NCBI RefSeq assembly: GCF_937997535.1
Contig: NZ_CALKTT010000003.1
Span: forward strand, 1-64,000
Length of the DNA stretch: 64,000 nucleotides
Reading direction: 5' to 3'
Origin: an uncultured Campylobacter sp.
GTDB lineage: Bacteria; Campylobacterota; Campylobacteria; Campylobacterales; Campylobacteraceae
The notes below the pieces were generated by a model. The model saw only the letters and a program-made list of their open reading frames with translations, did no database searches and was not told the origin of the DNA. The position numbers and the translations under genes are program-made. Positions 35,099-42,836 of the stretch are shown here, piece after piece (the stretch's first letter is position 1; each line of letters starts with the position of its first letter).

Positions 35099-36163
35099 TT
35101 AGCCGATTTGAGCCGCTACTTCGGCTGCGAAGTCTTCGCTCTTTTTCTCTAGACCCTCGCCCACTTCGAAGCGGACGTATTTTACGATCTCGATCTTGCC
35201 ACCTAGTTTTTTAGCCTCTTCGTCGATCACCTGCTCAACGGTTTTCTTATCGTCCATTACATAAAATTGCCCTAGCAGCGTGAGGCGCTGATCGATTTGA
35301 GTATTATCGGCGATGAAGCGATCGATCTGACCCGGCAAAATTTTATCCCAAATTTTTTCAGGTTTATTTTGCTTGCGAAGTTCATCTTTTAGAACTTCGA
35401 TCTCTTTGGCTAAAATTTCGTCCGTTAGATGCGCACGCGAGCCAAATTGCGGGATCTTATGAAGCGGTTTGCCCAAGCGCACAAACTCCTCATTTTCCTT
35501 CTCAAACTCGCCTTTAAGAGCCAAAAATTCCTTCTCGATAAAATCGGGGTCAAGCTCTTTATAGCTGATGACCTGAGGTTTCATCGCGGCTGCATGCATG
35601 CAGAGATTTTTTATAAGTTCCTTCGCACCCTCCGCAGTTCTCTCGCTGTCACAAGCTGCTGCGATGATTACACCTACTCGGCCGTTTGAGTGCAGGTAGC
35701 CATTTAGCACGCCGTTTGCGCCCGCTTTAATCGTCTCAAATCTTCTAACGACCAAATTTTCGCCGATCGTAGCGATCTGGCTTTTTAGATGCTCATCAAA
35801 TTTAACGCCGTTAATGACGCTGGAATTTAGCTCATCAATGCTGCTAATGCCCTTGCTTTGGATATGTAGAGTGGTATTTTTTACTAAATTTATAAAATTT
35901 TGATTTTTAGCCACGAAGTCGGTTTCAGAATTTATCTCGCTTATGGTTGCGATCTTGTGATCCGCGCCCACTTCGACGCTCACTAGACCTTCGCTAGCTA
36001 AGCGGTCGGCTTTTTTAGCGGCCTTTCCGAGACCTTTTTCGCGAAGTAGATCGACGGCCTTATCCATATCGCCGTCTGTTTCAACCAAAGCCTTTTTGCA
36101 GTCCATCATCCCCGCTCCGGTGCTTTCGCGGAGCTCTTTTACCATTTGCGCGCTGATTTCCAT
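35099..36163 (-). CDS. tsf: Translation elongation factor Ts
   Basis: The 354-residue EF-Ts catalyses GDP release from EF-Tu. The N-terminal UBA-like part is VKELRESTGAGMMDCKKALVE, followed by the EF-Tu-contact TDFVAKN loop. A second core repeat continues to about residue 340. The long form (over 350) is typical of Campylobacterota. The ATG overlaps the rpsB stop by one base, so the two are coupled. Confidence 0.95.
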   Translation of the reverse strand: MEISAQMVKELRESTGAGMMDCKKALVETDGDMDKAVDLLREKGLGKAAKKADRLASEGLVSVEVGADHKIATISEINSETDFVAKNQNFINLVKNTTLHIQSKGISSIDELNSSVINGVKFDEHLKSQIATIGENLVVRRFETIKAGANGVLNGYLHSNGRVGVIIAAACDSERTAEGAKELIKNLCMHAAAMKPQVISYKELDPDFIEKEFLALKGEFEKENEEFVRLGKPLHKIPQFGSRAHLTDEILAKEIEVLKDELRKQNKPEKIWDKILPGQIDRFIADNTQIDQRLTLLGQFYVMDDKKTVEQVIDEEAKKLGGKIEIVKYVRFEVGEGLEKKSEDFAAEVAAQIG

Positions 36164-36960
36164 TACTCTTCGTCCTCGCTTACGTCAAAATCCTCTTCAC
36201 TCATCGCCTCAGCTACGACTTCCTCTTTCTCCTCGTCGCTGACGGCTTCGCTCTGCTCGCCATCCTCGCTTGCGTCTTGATCGCGAAGCGCCTTACCTTC
36301 GTTGATCGCCTCAGCCATCTCTTGGCAGAAAAGCTGAACCGAGCGGATCGCATCGTCGTTGCCGGGTATCGGGAAATCGACTACGTCCGGATCGCAGTTC
36401 GTATCCAAAGGCGCGATAACCGGCATTTTTAGGCGGTTAGCTTCCGCTACAGCGATCTTTTCTTTAACTACGTCGATGACGAAAATCATATCAGGAAGGC
36501 CCTTCATATTGCGAATGCCACCTAGATAAAGCTCGAGCTTCTCTTTTTTGCGGCGAAGCATTAGCGCCTCTTTTTTGGTTAATAAATTTATCGAGCCGTC
36601 CTCTTCCATAGTCTCGATTACTTCGAGCTTGCGGATCGATTGCTTGATAGTGGAAAAATTCGTCAGCATGCCGCCTAGCCATCTGTGGCTTACATAAGGC
36701 ATGCCGCATTTTTCTGCGTACTCTTTTAGCGTCGCGCCGGCTTGTTTTTTGGTGCCCACGAAAAGTATCGTCTTGCCCTCTGCAGCCGCGTCGCGCACGA
36801 TATTATAAGTGTAGCGGAAGTAGCGGATAGTTTTTTGTAGATCTATGATGTAGATACCTTTTCTCTCGCCGAAAATGAATTTTTTCATCTTCGGATTCCA
36901 TCTGCGTGTTTGGTGTCCGAAATGAACGCCGCACTCTAGCAAATCTCTCATTGTTACCAT
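36163..36960 (-). CDS. rpsB: 30S ribosomal protein S2
   Basis: S2 binds the 30S subunit late in assembly and is needed for S1 binding. The 265-residue protein starts VTMRDLLECGVHFGHQTRRWNPKM-like, with GTKKQAGATLKEYAEKC and HRWLGGMLTNF present. The acidic C-terminal tail is typical of Campylobacter. It is the first gene of the operon that continues through tsf, the ABC ATPase, the acidic protein, gmk, tatA and argS. Confidence 0.95.
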   Translation of the reverse strand: MVTMRDLLECGVHFGHQTRRWNPKMKKFIFGERKGIYIIDLQKTIRYFRYTYNIVRDAAAEGKTILFVGTKKQAGATLKEYAEKCGMPYVSHRWLGGMLTNFSTIKQSIRKLEVIETMEEDGSINLLTKKEALMLRRKKEKLELYLGGIRNMKGLPDMIFVIDVVKEKIAVAEANRLKMPVIAPLDTNCDPDVVDFPIPGNDDAIRSVQLFCQEMAEAINEGKALRDQDASEDGEQSEAVSDEEKEEVVAEAMSEEDFDVSEDEE

Positions 36961-36967
36961 GAGTTTT

Positions 36968-37082
36968 CTCCTTGTGGGTTGCCCCGAAATTTAGGTTTCT
37001 CCTCCACACCCGTTAACATTTGTTTTTGACAAACGCAACCAAATTTTAGGATTGGTGTGTGTGAATTGAAGCTGGGATTATA
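36968..37082 (-). promoter_or_regulatory. rpsB operon promoter and leader
   Basis: On the minus strand TATAAT (37077-37082, in AAATATAATCCC) is preceded by A/T-rich DNA, the usual Campylobacter sigma70 layout. The transcript leader of about 100 bases contains GGGTGTGG and a later CAACCCACA that could pair, and it ends in AAGGAG (36968-36973) before the ATG. S2 represses its own operon in other bacteria; whether this leader is the target here is unproven. Confidence 0.6.
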
Positions 37083-37244
37083 TTTAAAAATAGCTAAATT
37101 AAAGCTAAATTTAATATAATCCAAGCGTAGGCGCGGTTAAATTTTGCGCCGCAAAAATGAGATGACCGCAAAGGTCGCGAGCAAGATTATACGTCAAATT
37201 TAAACTCGCCAAATTTTAATAAAACGGCAAATTCGCTCTAAATT

Positions 37245-38384
37245 TTACTCAAAAAATCCCTTTTTCACGAGCTTGCCCTCTTTCACGCAAAACTCCCCTT
37301 TTGCGATCACGCTATCTAGGTTTAGAGCTTCGTCAAATACCGCAAAATCAGCGTCAAAGCCTACTTTTATCTCACCCTTGCCGCTTAGATTTAGGTATTT
37401 TGCGACGTTTTTGCCCATCATGCTTAGCGCTTGCGGGATGGTTAGGATTTTATTTTTGACGCAGGCCCGAATGACCTCTAAATTCGTCTCGCACGAAGCG
37501 CAGCCGTAGCCCACTAGCGCACCGTTCTCGTCAAATCTAGGCACACTGCCGTTGCCGTCCGAGCTCATCGTTAGGCGCTCTAAATTTAGCCCGTTAGCAA
37601 GCCCGTACGCTATAACTTCGTGAAGCGGGTCAAATTTACTTCCGCCGCTCGTGATGTCGATGTAGCCGCCTATTTTTTGAAATTTGATCGCCTCGTCAAA
37701 GAGCTCCTTCGTCCGCGCGCAGTGCGTCGGCGAAAAGTAATTAACCGGGAACGAATAGTCCTTGATCACGCTAAAAATCAGGTCAAATTTATCCGCGAGC
37801 CCGCCCATATGCATATGCAGCACGCCGCCTTTTTTCGAGATCATACCGCCGATGCGGATCTGCGTCAGGGTCTTGATGAGCTCCTGCGCGGTCGGGTAGC
37901 TGCCGCGGTTGTCGCTCATCGCGATCTTACAGCCGATGACCTTGTCGATGAGTACCAGATCGCGCGTGACGGAGCCCGTAAATGTAACGCTAGGCAGCGC
38001 GTAAGAGCCCGTGTGGATGAAGGTCGAAATGCCCTCGTATTCAAGCGCCTTGGCCTTTGAGTAGAGATTCTCTAAGCTCCTCGTGCACCCGTCGGTACCC
38101 AGCGTGCCTACGACTGTCGTCGTGCCGTAGCGGATGATCCCAGATAGCGTTATTTCGGGCGTTCGAGAGTGATAGCCCGCCTCGCCTCCGCCGCCCGTGA
38201 TGTGCACGTGCTGATCGATGAGTCCGGGCGCTAAAATTTTGCCCTCTAGATCGTAAATTTCAAGTCCCTCGATACGAAAATCAAGCCCCTTAGAAACGGC
38301 TAAAATTTTACCTCCGCCGAGCAAAACGTCGCTCCTGCCGACATGCTCTGGCGCGTATAGATCGGCATTTTTAAGTAACAGCAT
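37245..38384 (-). CDS. iadA: Beta-aspartyl (isoaspartyl) dipeptidase
   Basis: The 379-residue amidohydrolase cleaves isoAsp dipeptides arising from protein damage. The binuclear metal site starts with LIDQHVHITGGGGEAGYHSR, the substrate loop TTVVGTLGTDG is present, the bridging-Lys segment is in VIGCKIAMSDNRG, and the late Asp lies in LTMSSDGNGSVPRF. The motif order is that of IadA. AAAGGAG precedes the ATG. The 284-base region downstream, up to rpsB, contains the rpsB promoter. Confidence 0.9.
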   Translation of the reverse strand: MLLLKNADLYAPEHVGRSDVLLGGGKILAVSKGLDFRIEGLEIYDLEGKILAPGLIDQHVHITGGGGEAGYHSRTPEITLSGIIRYGTTTVVGTLGTDGCTRSLENLYSKAKALEYEGISTFIHTGSYALPSVTFTGSVTRDLVLIDKVIGCKIAMSDNRGSYPTAQELIKTLTQIRIGGMISKKGGVLHMHMGGLADKFDLIFSVIKDYSFPVNYFSPTHCARTKELFDEAIKFQKIGGYIDITSGGSKFDPLHEVIAYGLANGLNLERLTMSSDGNGSVPRFDENGALVGYGCASCETNLEVIRACVKNKILTIPQALSMMGKNVAKYLNLSGKGEIKVGFDADFAVFDEALNLDSVIAKGEFCVKEGKLVKKGFFE

Positions 38385-38680
38385 ATTTTCTCCTTTGCTT
38401 TGGATTTTTGATTGTAAATTTTACGTTTTTTGGCTTTTTTGACTGCGATGTCGCATTGTCATTTTACATCAAATTTGATAAAAATCGGATATTTCGGTTT
38501 TGGGCGGCGAGGCGGATTTTTAAGTCGTTGCGATGAAAGCGGCGAGTTTTTAAAAAGCTTATTTTGGCGGCATATTTTGGGATTGATGGATTAAATTTAG
38601 CCCTCTACGTCAAAATTTTATAGCGTTTCGAGAAATTTTAGCGGGCTTTGCGGAGAAATTTTATATACTATTTTTGCTTT

Positions 38681-39418
38681 TCATCCACAGAGCTTATTCA
38701 TCACAAAGCCGCAGAAGCGCCCGGTAGTGCCATCTCTGCGGTATGAAAAATGTCGCTCGCTCTCGAAGGTGCAGCGTGGATCGAATTTAACGTTTCGTAC
38801 CCCCGCAGCTGCGAGCTCATCGCGCAGCGCGGCGTTCATATCGAAATGCCCCTGCGTTTTGTAGCGCTCAAACTCGCCCAGATCAAGCCCGCCAAGTTCA
38901 TAGTTTCGCGCCTTGATATTTGCGCCCACGAAAACCCGCAAATTTGCCGCCTCACAGCCGAATTCGCTCCGCATCAAATTTATCGCATTCGTGCAGATCC
39001 GCCCTATCACGCCTGCGCGCCCCGCATGCACCGCGGCAACCACGCCGCGCCGCTCGTCCGCGATCAGCACGGGCGAGCAGTCCGCTACCAGCACGCACAG
39101 CGCCACGCCGCGCAGATCGGTCACAAGCCCGTCGCAGGGCGAGATTTCATCGCTACCTGCGCGTAAAATTTCAACTTTGTTTGAGTGGATCTGGCGCATA
39201 AATTTTAAATTTTGCGGCCCGATACTGAGCGCGGCGGCTAAAATTTCGCGGTTTTGCGCGACGTTTTGCGGATCGTCGCCTACGTGATCCCCTAAATTTA
39301 GGCTCGCATACGCTCCGCCGCTTACGCCGCCTTCGCGCGTGCTAAAGCCCGCCAATACGCCGCGTCCGTACAATACAAACTCAAGATTTTCTCTACAAAT
39401 TTCGATTTTAGCCATCAC
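38681..39418 (-). CDS. pgeF: Peptidoglycan editing factor / polyphenol oxidase-like protein PgeF (YfiH)
   Basis: The 245-residue protein has the family's metal-binding triad regions: QIHSNKV with the first His, VLVADCSPVLIAD with Cys, and VAAVHAGRAGVIGRI with the second His. C-terminal DPRCTFESERHFSYRRDG is also typical. YfiH/PgeF corrects mis-incorporated Ser in peptidoglycan precursors in E. coli; older annotations call it laccase or purine nucleosidase. It is 7 bases downstream of ribE on the same strand. Confidence 0.87.
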   Translation of the reverse strand: MMAKIEICRENLEFVLYGRGVLAGFSTREGGVSGGAYASLNLGDHVGDDPQNVAQNREILAAALSIGPQNLKFMRQIHSNKVEILRAGSDEISPCDGLVTDLRGVALCVLVADCSPVLIADERRGVVAAVHAGRAGVIGRICTNAINLMRSEFGCEAANLRVFVGANIKARNYELGGLDLGEFERYKTQGHFDMNAALRDELAAAGVRNVKFDPRCTFESERHFSYRRDGTTGRFCGFVMNKLCG

Positions 39419-39425
39419 GCGCCGC

Positions 39426-40244
39426 TTAATACAGGCTCAAAATTTTATCTACTGCATCCCACGAAAGCCCCTCTTTTTCGCCCTCGGCGCTCTCATCGCG
39501 CGCCGTGTCCATACCGCAGACGGGCTGTCCGCCGACAAAGCGTAGCTGCGCCGCGACGTATCGCGCAAGCAGATCGGTTTCAATATTTACGCGGCGCCCA
39601 ATTTTGTAGCTCCCAAAGAGCGTATCTTTGAGCGTGAGCGGGATGATCGTAAGGCGAATGGCGCAGCTTTGCGCTCCGCTTTTTAAATTTGCATCCAAGG
39701 AGTTTGGATCGCGAACGGAATTCGAGCCGCTAGAATTTGGCCCGTGCAAGCTTGCGCCGTTAAAATTTGCACAGCGCGACTCTTTGCGGTCTTTGTGAAT
39801 AAAATTTCCGCCGCCCGCAAGCACTTCGTTGATCGTTAGGCTCACGCCGTCGATCGCTACCGAGCCCTTCGGCGCTAGCAGCGGCGCTATATGCAGCGGC
39901 GCATGGATAAAAAAATCGACGCCGCTTGCAAGCTTTGAAATTTTATAAATTTCGCCTACGGCATCGACATGCCCTTGGATCAAATGCCCGTCTATGCGCT
40001 CGCCTAGCCGCATCGCTGGCTCGATATGCACCGAGCCGCGCAGGTTTTGTGCGGCGATGACGCGTGCCGTCTCGCTCGAAAGCTGCACCGCAAATCCGTC
40101 CGCAAAAAGCCGCGTCACGCTCAGGCACGCGCCGTTTACCGCGACGCTATCGCCGAGCGCTGGGCGGTATCTCGCGCGCAGGCGCAACGAATCGCCGCTA
40201 AAGCTCGCAACCTGCGCGATCTCTCTGATCAGTCCGTTAAACAT
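39426..40244 (-). CDS. ribE: Riboflavin synthase alpha chain, with repeat insert
   Basis: The enzyme forms riboflavin from two lumazines in a dismutation. The N-terminal MFNGLIREIA and GDSVAVNGACLSV, and the second-domain DGVSLTINEV, are typical, with the two barrel repeats (HLIQGHVDAVG and the later LFGSYKIGRRVNIETDLLARYV) present. At 272 residues it exceeds the usual 190-215. The excess is an Asn/Ser-rich stretch at about 144-193, inside the second barrel domain between conserved strands, plus a somewhat extended C-terminus. Confidence 0.88.
   Translation of the reverse strand: MFNGLIREIAQVASFSGDSLRLRARYRPALGDSVAVNGACLSVTRLFADGFAVQLSSETARVIAAQNLRGSVHIEPAMRLGERIDGHLIQGHVDAVGEIYKISKLASGVDFFIHAPLHIAPLLAPKGSVAIDGVSLTINEVLAGGGNFIHKDRKESRCANFNGASLHGPNSSGSNSVRDPNSLDANLKSGAQSCAIRLTIIPLTLKDTLFGSYKIGRRVNIETDLLARYVAAQLRFVGGQPVCGMDTARDESAEGEKEGLSWDAVDKILSLY
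39666..39815 (-). repeat. AATT-core repeat insert inside ribE
   Basis: AATT cores at 39686, 39719, 39734 and 39764 are spaced 33, 15 and 30 bp, all multiples of three. They encode NF, NS, NS and NL steps in residues about 160-188. The insert divides the second lumazine-binding barrel between DGVSLTINEVL and IRLTIIPLTL. Confidence 0.7.
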
Positions 40245-40346
40245 TATGAGCCTTTGGAATTTTTACGTGATATTAGCGTAGAATTTTAAAATTTAAAGTT
40301 AAGCGAAGCTCGGCGAGCGCGAAGCCCGCCGAATGAAGTTTTGAAA

Positions 40347-40667
40347 TTATTTTTTAGAAACGATGAAATCGGCTAGCGCTTCGATCGATTCGTCGTTGAG
40401 CGAAGCTGCTTGACCCTTCATAACGCCCATCATGCCGAATTTTCCCTTGCCGTCGCCCAAGGTGCCGTCTTTGTAGCCCTTCAGGCTAGCGATGATATCT
40501 TCCTTGCTTAGGGTGTTTAGCGCAGGTACTTTGCCGCCAAGATAAGGCTTCTCGGCGTTGGCTCCGTGACAGGCCACGCATTTTTTATACAATGTAGCGC
40601 CGTCTGCGGCAAACGCTGCCGAACTAAACGCCGCCAACGCAGCGCATGCGATTAAAACTTTTCTCAT
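40347..40667 (-). CDS. Class I cytochrome c553
   Basis: The 106-residue protein has a signal peptide (MRKVLIACAALAAFSSAAFA), one haem-binding CVACH, and the distal Met region GKFGMMGVMKG. It is a small periplasmic electron carrier of the c553/c6 type, which serves cytochrome c oxidase or peroxidase in Campylobacter. RBS AAAGGAT and a TATAAT box at 40700-40705 are upstream, so it is probably monocistronic. Confidence 0.92.
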   Translation of the reverse strand: MRKVLIACAALAAFSSAAFAADGATLYKKCVACHGANAEKPYLGGKVPALNTLSKEDIIASLKGYKDGTLGDGKGKFGMMGVMKGQAASLNDESIEALADFIVSKK

Positions 40668-40699
40668 TTTTCATCCTTTACGATTAAGTTGTAGCGCGC

Positions 40700-40705
40700 A
40701 TTATA
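40700..40705 (-). promoter_or_regulatory. -10 box of the cytochrome c553 gene
   Basis: On the minus strand TATAAT lies 33 bases before the ATG at 40667, and AAAGGAT is close to the start codon. Confidence 0.55.
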
Positions 40706-40907
40706 GTTGAAATTCTTAAATTTGCGTTTAAAAATTTGGATTAATTTCTCGCGAGCGTGAACGCAAAAAACATTTTCCGCAAGCCGCGCGCGACGGAATT
40801 TAAAGGGCATTGATCAAATTTAAAGCAGGATCGGCAAGCGCAGCTTAAAACATTACGCGAGCTGCAAGACGCCGTGTTTTAAGCAGTAAAATCCGCGGCG
40901 GTGAATT

Positions 40908-42461
40908 TTATTTGATCTGCGAAATTTCGCCGCCTTGCATCTTAAAAATTTTATCTGCAGCGCCGAAGTATTTATCATCGTGCGAGATCGCAAAGATCGT
41001 GTATCCGCGCGATTTCAGCTCTGGCAAAATCCGCTCGTAAAACTCCGTGCGAAACTGCGGATCGAGATCGGCCGCAAACTCATCGAGCATCAAAAATTTT
41101 CGCCCATCCATCAGCACGCTTACGAGCGCCAAACGCTTGCGCTGCCCGCTAGATAGGCTAGTGATGCTAAATTTAGCCCCCTTTAGCTCAACCTTATCCT
41201 GCAAGTGCGTAAGCGCTAGCCACTCGTGCGCGATGTCCGCATCGCCCGTAGCGTAGTCGAAGAGATAAAAATCGCTGAAAACCGCGCTTATGTTGTTGCT
41301 GTAGACGCGCAGATCAGAGGATTTAAGGGCCGCGCCATCGGCTAAAATTTCGCCCGCTTGCGGCGTATAAAGGCCCGCTAAAATCATAAAAAGCGTCGAT
41401 TTTCCGCTGCCGTTTTCGCCGATTAAAAACACCGTCTCGCCTGTATTTAGCTGTAAGTTTACCCCTTTTATGCCAAATTTACCGTCGGGATACGAAAAGC
41501 TCACGTCTTTAAGCTCCAGGCTGTGCCACGGCTGCATTTGCGTAAGCTCGAAGCCCTGCACGAACGGGTCTAAATTTAATTCTTTGATCTTTGCGTAGGC
41601 GATCTTGGCGCGCAGCACGCTAGGAAGCGAGAATATGAGCATCATCAAAGGCGCGCGCAAAAAAAGCACCGTAAGCGCGATCGTTACGGCGTTTGCGAGC
41701 TCCGCTTTGCCGCCGCTGAGCCCGAAATAAAGTACGAATCCTACGGCGCCTAGCATCATCACGTTCATAAAATTACTCGCAAACGCGCCGTAAACCTCGG
41801 CTCGCAGCGAGCTTTGGCGTAAATTTTGCGCATTGGGCAAAAAGTCGTTTTCGTATAGGCTTTTTGCTTTGGCTAGGCTTAGCGACAGCTCCTTGTGCCC
41901 CTCGATCGCCGCGGCGTAGTTTTTATACAAAACGTCCTCGTTTTGGCGGTACAGATCGTAATTTTGCATGACCTTTTTCATCAAAAAGCGATTAAAAATC
42001 ATCAGCGCGCCGATCCAGACGAATAAAAACGCAAACATCATAGGCGCGATGTACAGCACGTAGATGCCGCAAAATAGCACTATCATCGCGCCTTGAATGA
42101 GCTCGGATATGCGCATAAAACCCTCGGTCAGGCGCGAAATATCGCTAGAAAGGGACGCAAGTAGGTTCGCCTTCGACGCAGCCTCGATGCGCTCGAACTT
42201 CGTATCGATGATCTGCTTGATGATCTTGGTGCGCAGATCGAATACGAAGTCGTTTTCCATCTTGCAAAGCATAATGCGGCTTAGCACCGAAAGCAGCAAA
42301 AATAGCGCCAAGAGCGCGAAAAATAGCGCGATGATCCTGCCGCCTCTTTCGGCGCCGTCAAGTAGATATTTATTGATAAAGCTTAAAATCAAGATCCCCG
42401 AGCCGCTGTAAATCGCGTTTAACGCGAGCATCGCGAGGATTTGTTTGGTATATTTTTTCAT
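40908..42461 (-). CDS. ABC exporter with fused membrane and ATPase domains (cyclic-peptide/YojI type)
   Basis: The fused half-transporter has six membrane helices (about residues 5-300) and a C-terminal ATPase: Walker A GENGSGKSTLF, signature LSSGQRKRLAL and Walker B FLMLDEFAADLD. The arrangement and length (about 517) match the cyclic-peptide export/YojI-PvdE group, which exports peptides or siderophore-like compounds. I choose the ATG at 42461, preceded by GGGGCGAAAG, over the in-frame TTG at 42473. No biosynthetic gene is nearby, so the substrate is unknown. Confidence 0.85.
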   Translation of the reverse strand: MKKYTKQILAMLALNAIYSGSGILILSFINKYLLDGAERGGRIIALFFALLALFLLLSVLSRIMLCKMENDFVFDLRTKIIKQIIDTKFERIEAASKANLLASLSSDISRLTEGFMRISELIQGAMIVLFCGIYVLYIAPMMFAFLFVWIGALMIFNRFLMKKVMQNYDLYRQNEDVLYKNYAAAIEGHKELSLSLAKAKSLYENDFLPNAQNLRQSSLRAEVYGAFASNFMNVMMLGAVGFVLYFGLSGGKAELANAVTIALTVLFLRAPLMMLIFSLPSVLRAKIAYAKIKELNLDPFVQGFELTQMQPWHSLELKDVSFSYPDGKFGIKGVNLQLNTGETVFLIGENGSGKSTLFMILAGLYTPQAGEILADGAALKSSDLRVYSNNISAVFSDFYLFDYATGDADIAHEWLALTHLQDKVELKGAKFSITSLSSGQRKRLALVSVLMDGRKFLMLDEFAADLDPQFRTEFYERILPELKSRGYTIFAISHDDKYFGAADKIFKMQGGEISQIK

Positions 42462-42836
42462 CTTTCGCCCCAATGAAATTTGAGCGCAATTGTGGCAAAA
42501 TTCGCTTGAAAAAACGGTTAAATTTTAAATCCGTTCTCATTTCGCAAATAAAATTTTACCCGGGTTGCGTAAAATTCCACCGCTAATCTGTGCAGGATTG
42601 CGCCGTAAACCTACGTTAAATTTTATTACGGGTGTTCTTAAAATTTCGCTGTAAGTCCGTACGGAATTTAGCCAAAAATTTGCCTATAGATTTAATCGCA
42701 AGGCTATACGAAATTTCGTTTTGATCACGCGCCACTTATCTAGCATACGAGCTGTCGCTTACATAACGTAATTCCGCGCAAAAACAAAATTTACCGCAAG
42801 CGCGTTAAATTTTACCTTCTTGCACCAAACCACAGC
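42462..42836. repeat. Intergenic spacer with AATT-core repeats
   Basis: The spacer between mnmG and the ABC exporter has many AAATTT/AATTCC words from about 42470 to 42820, at irregular spacing. No ORF and no strong terminator is seen. Confidence 0.5.

Noticed and set aside
42462..42473. TTG start at 42473 for the ABC exporter
   Set aside because: The ATG at 42461 has a purine-rich RBS (GGGGCGAAAG), and the TTG adds only four residues without a better signal.
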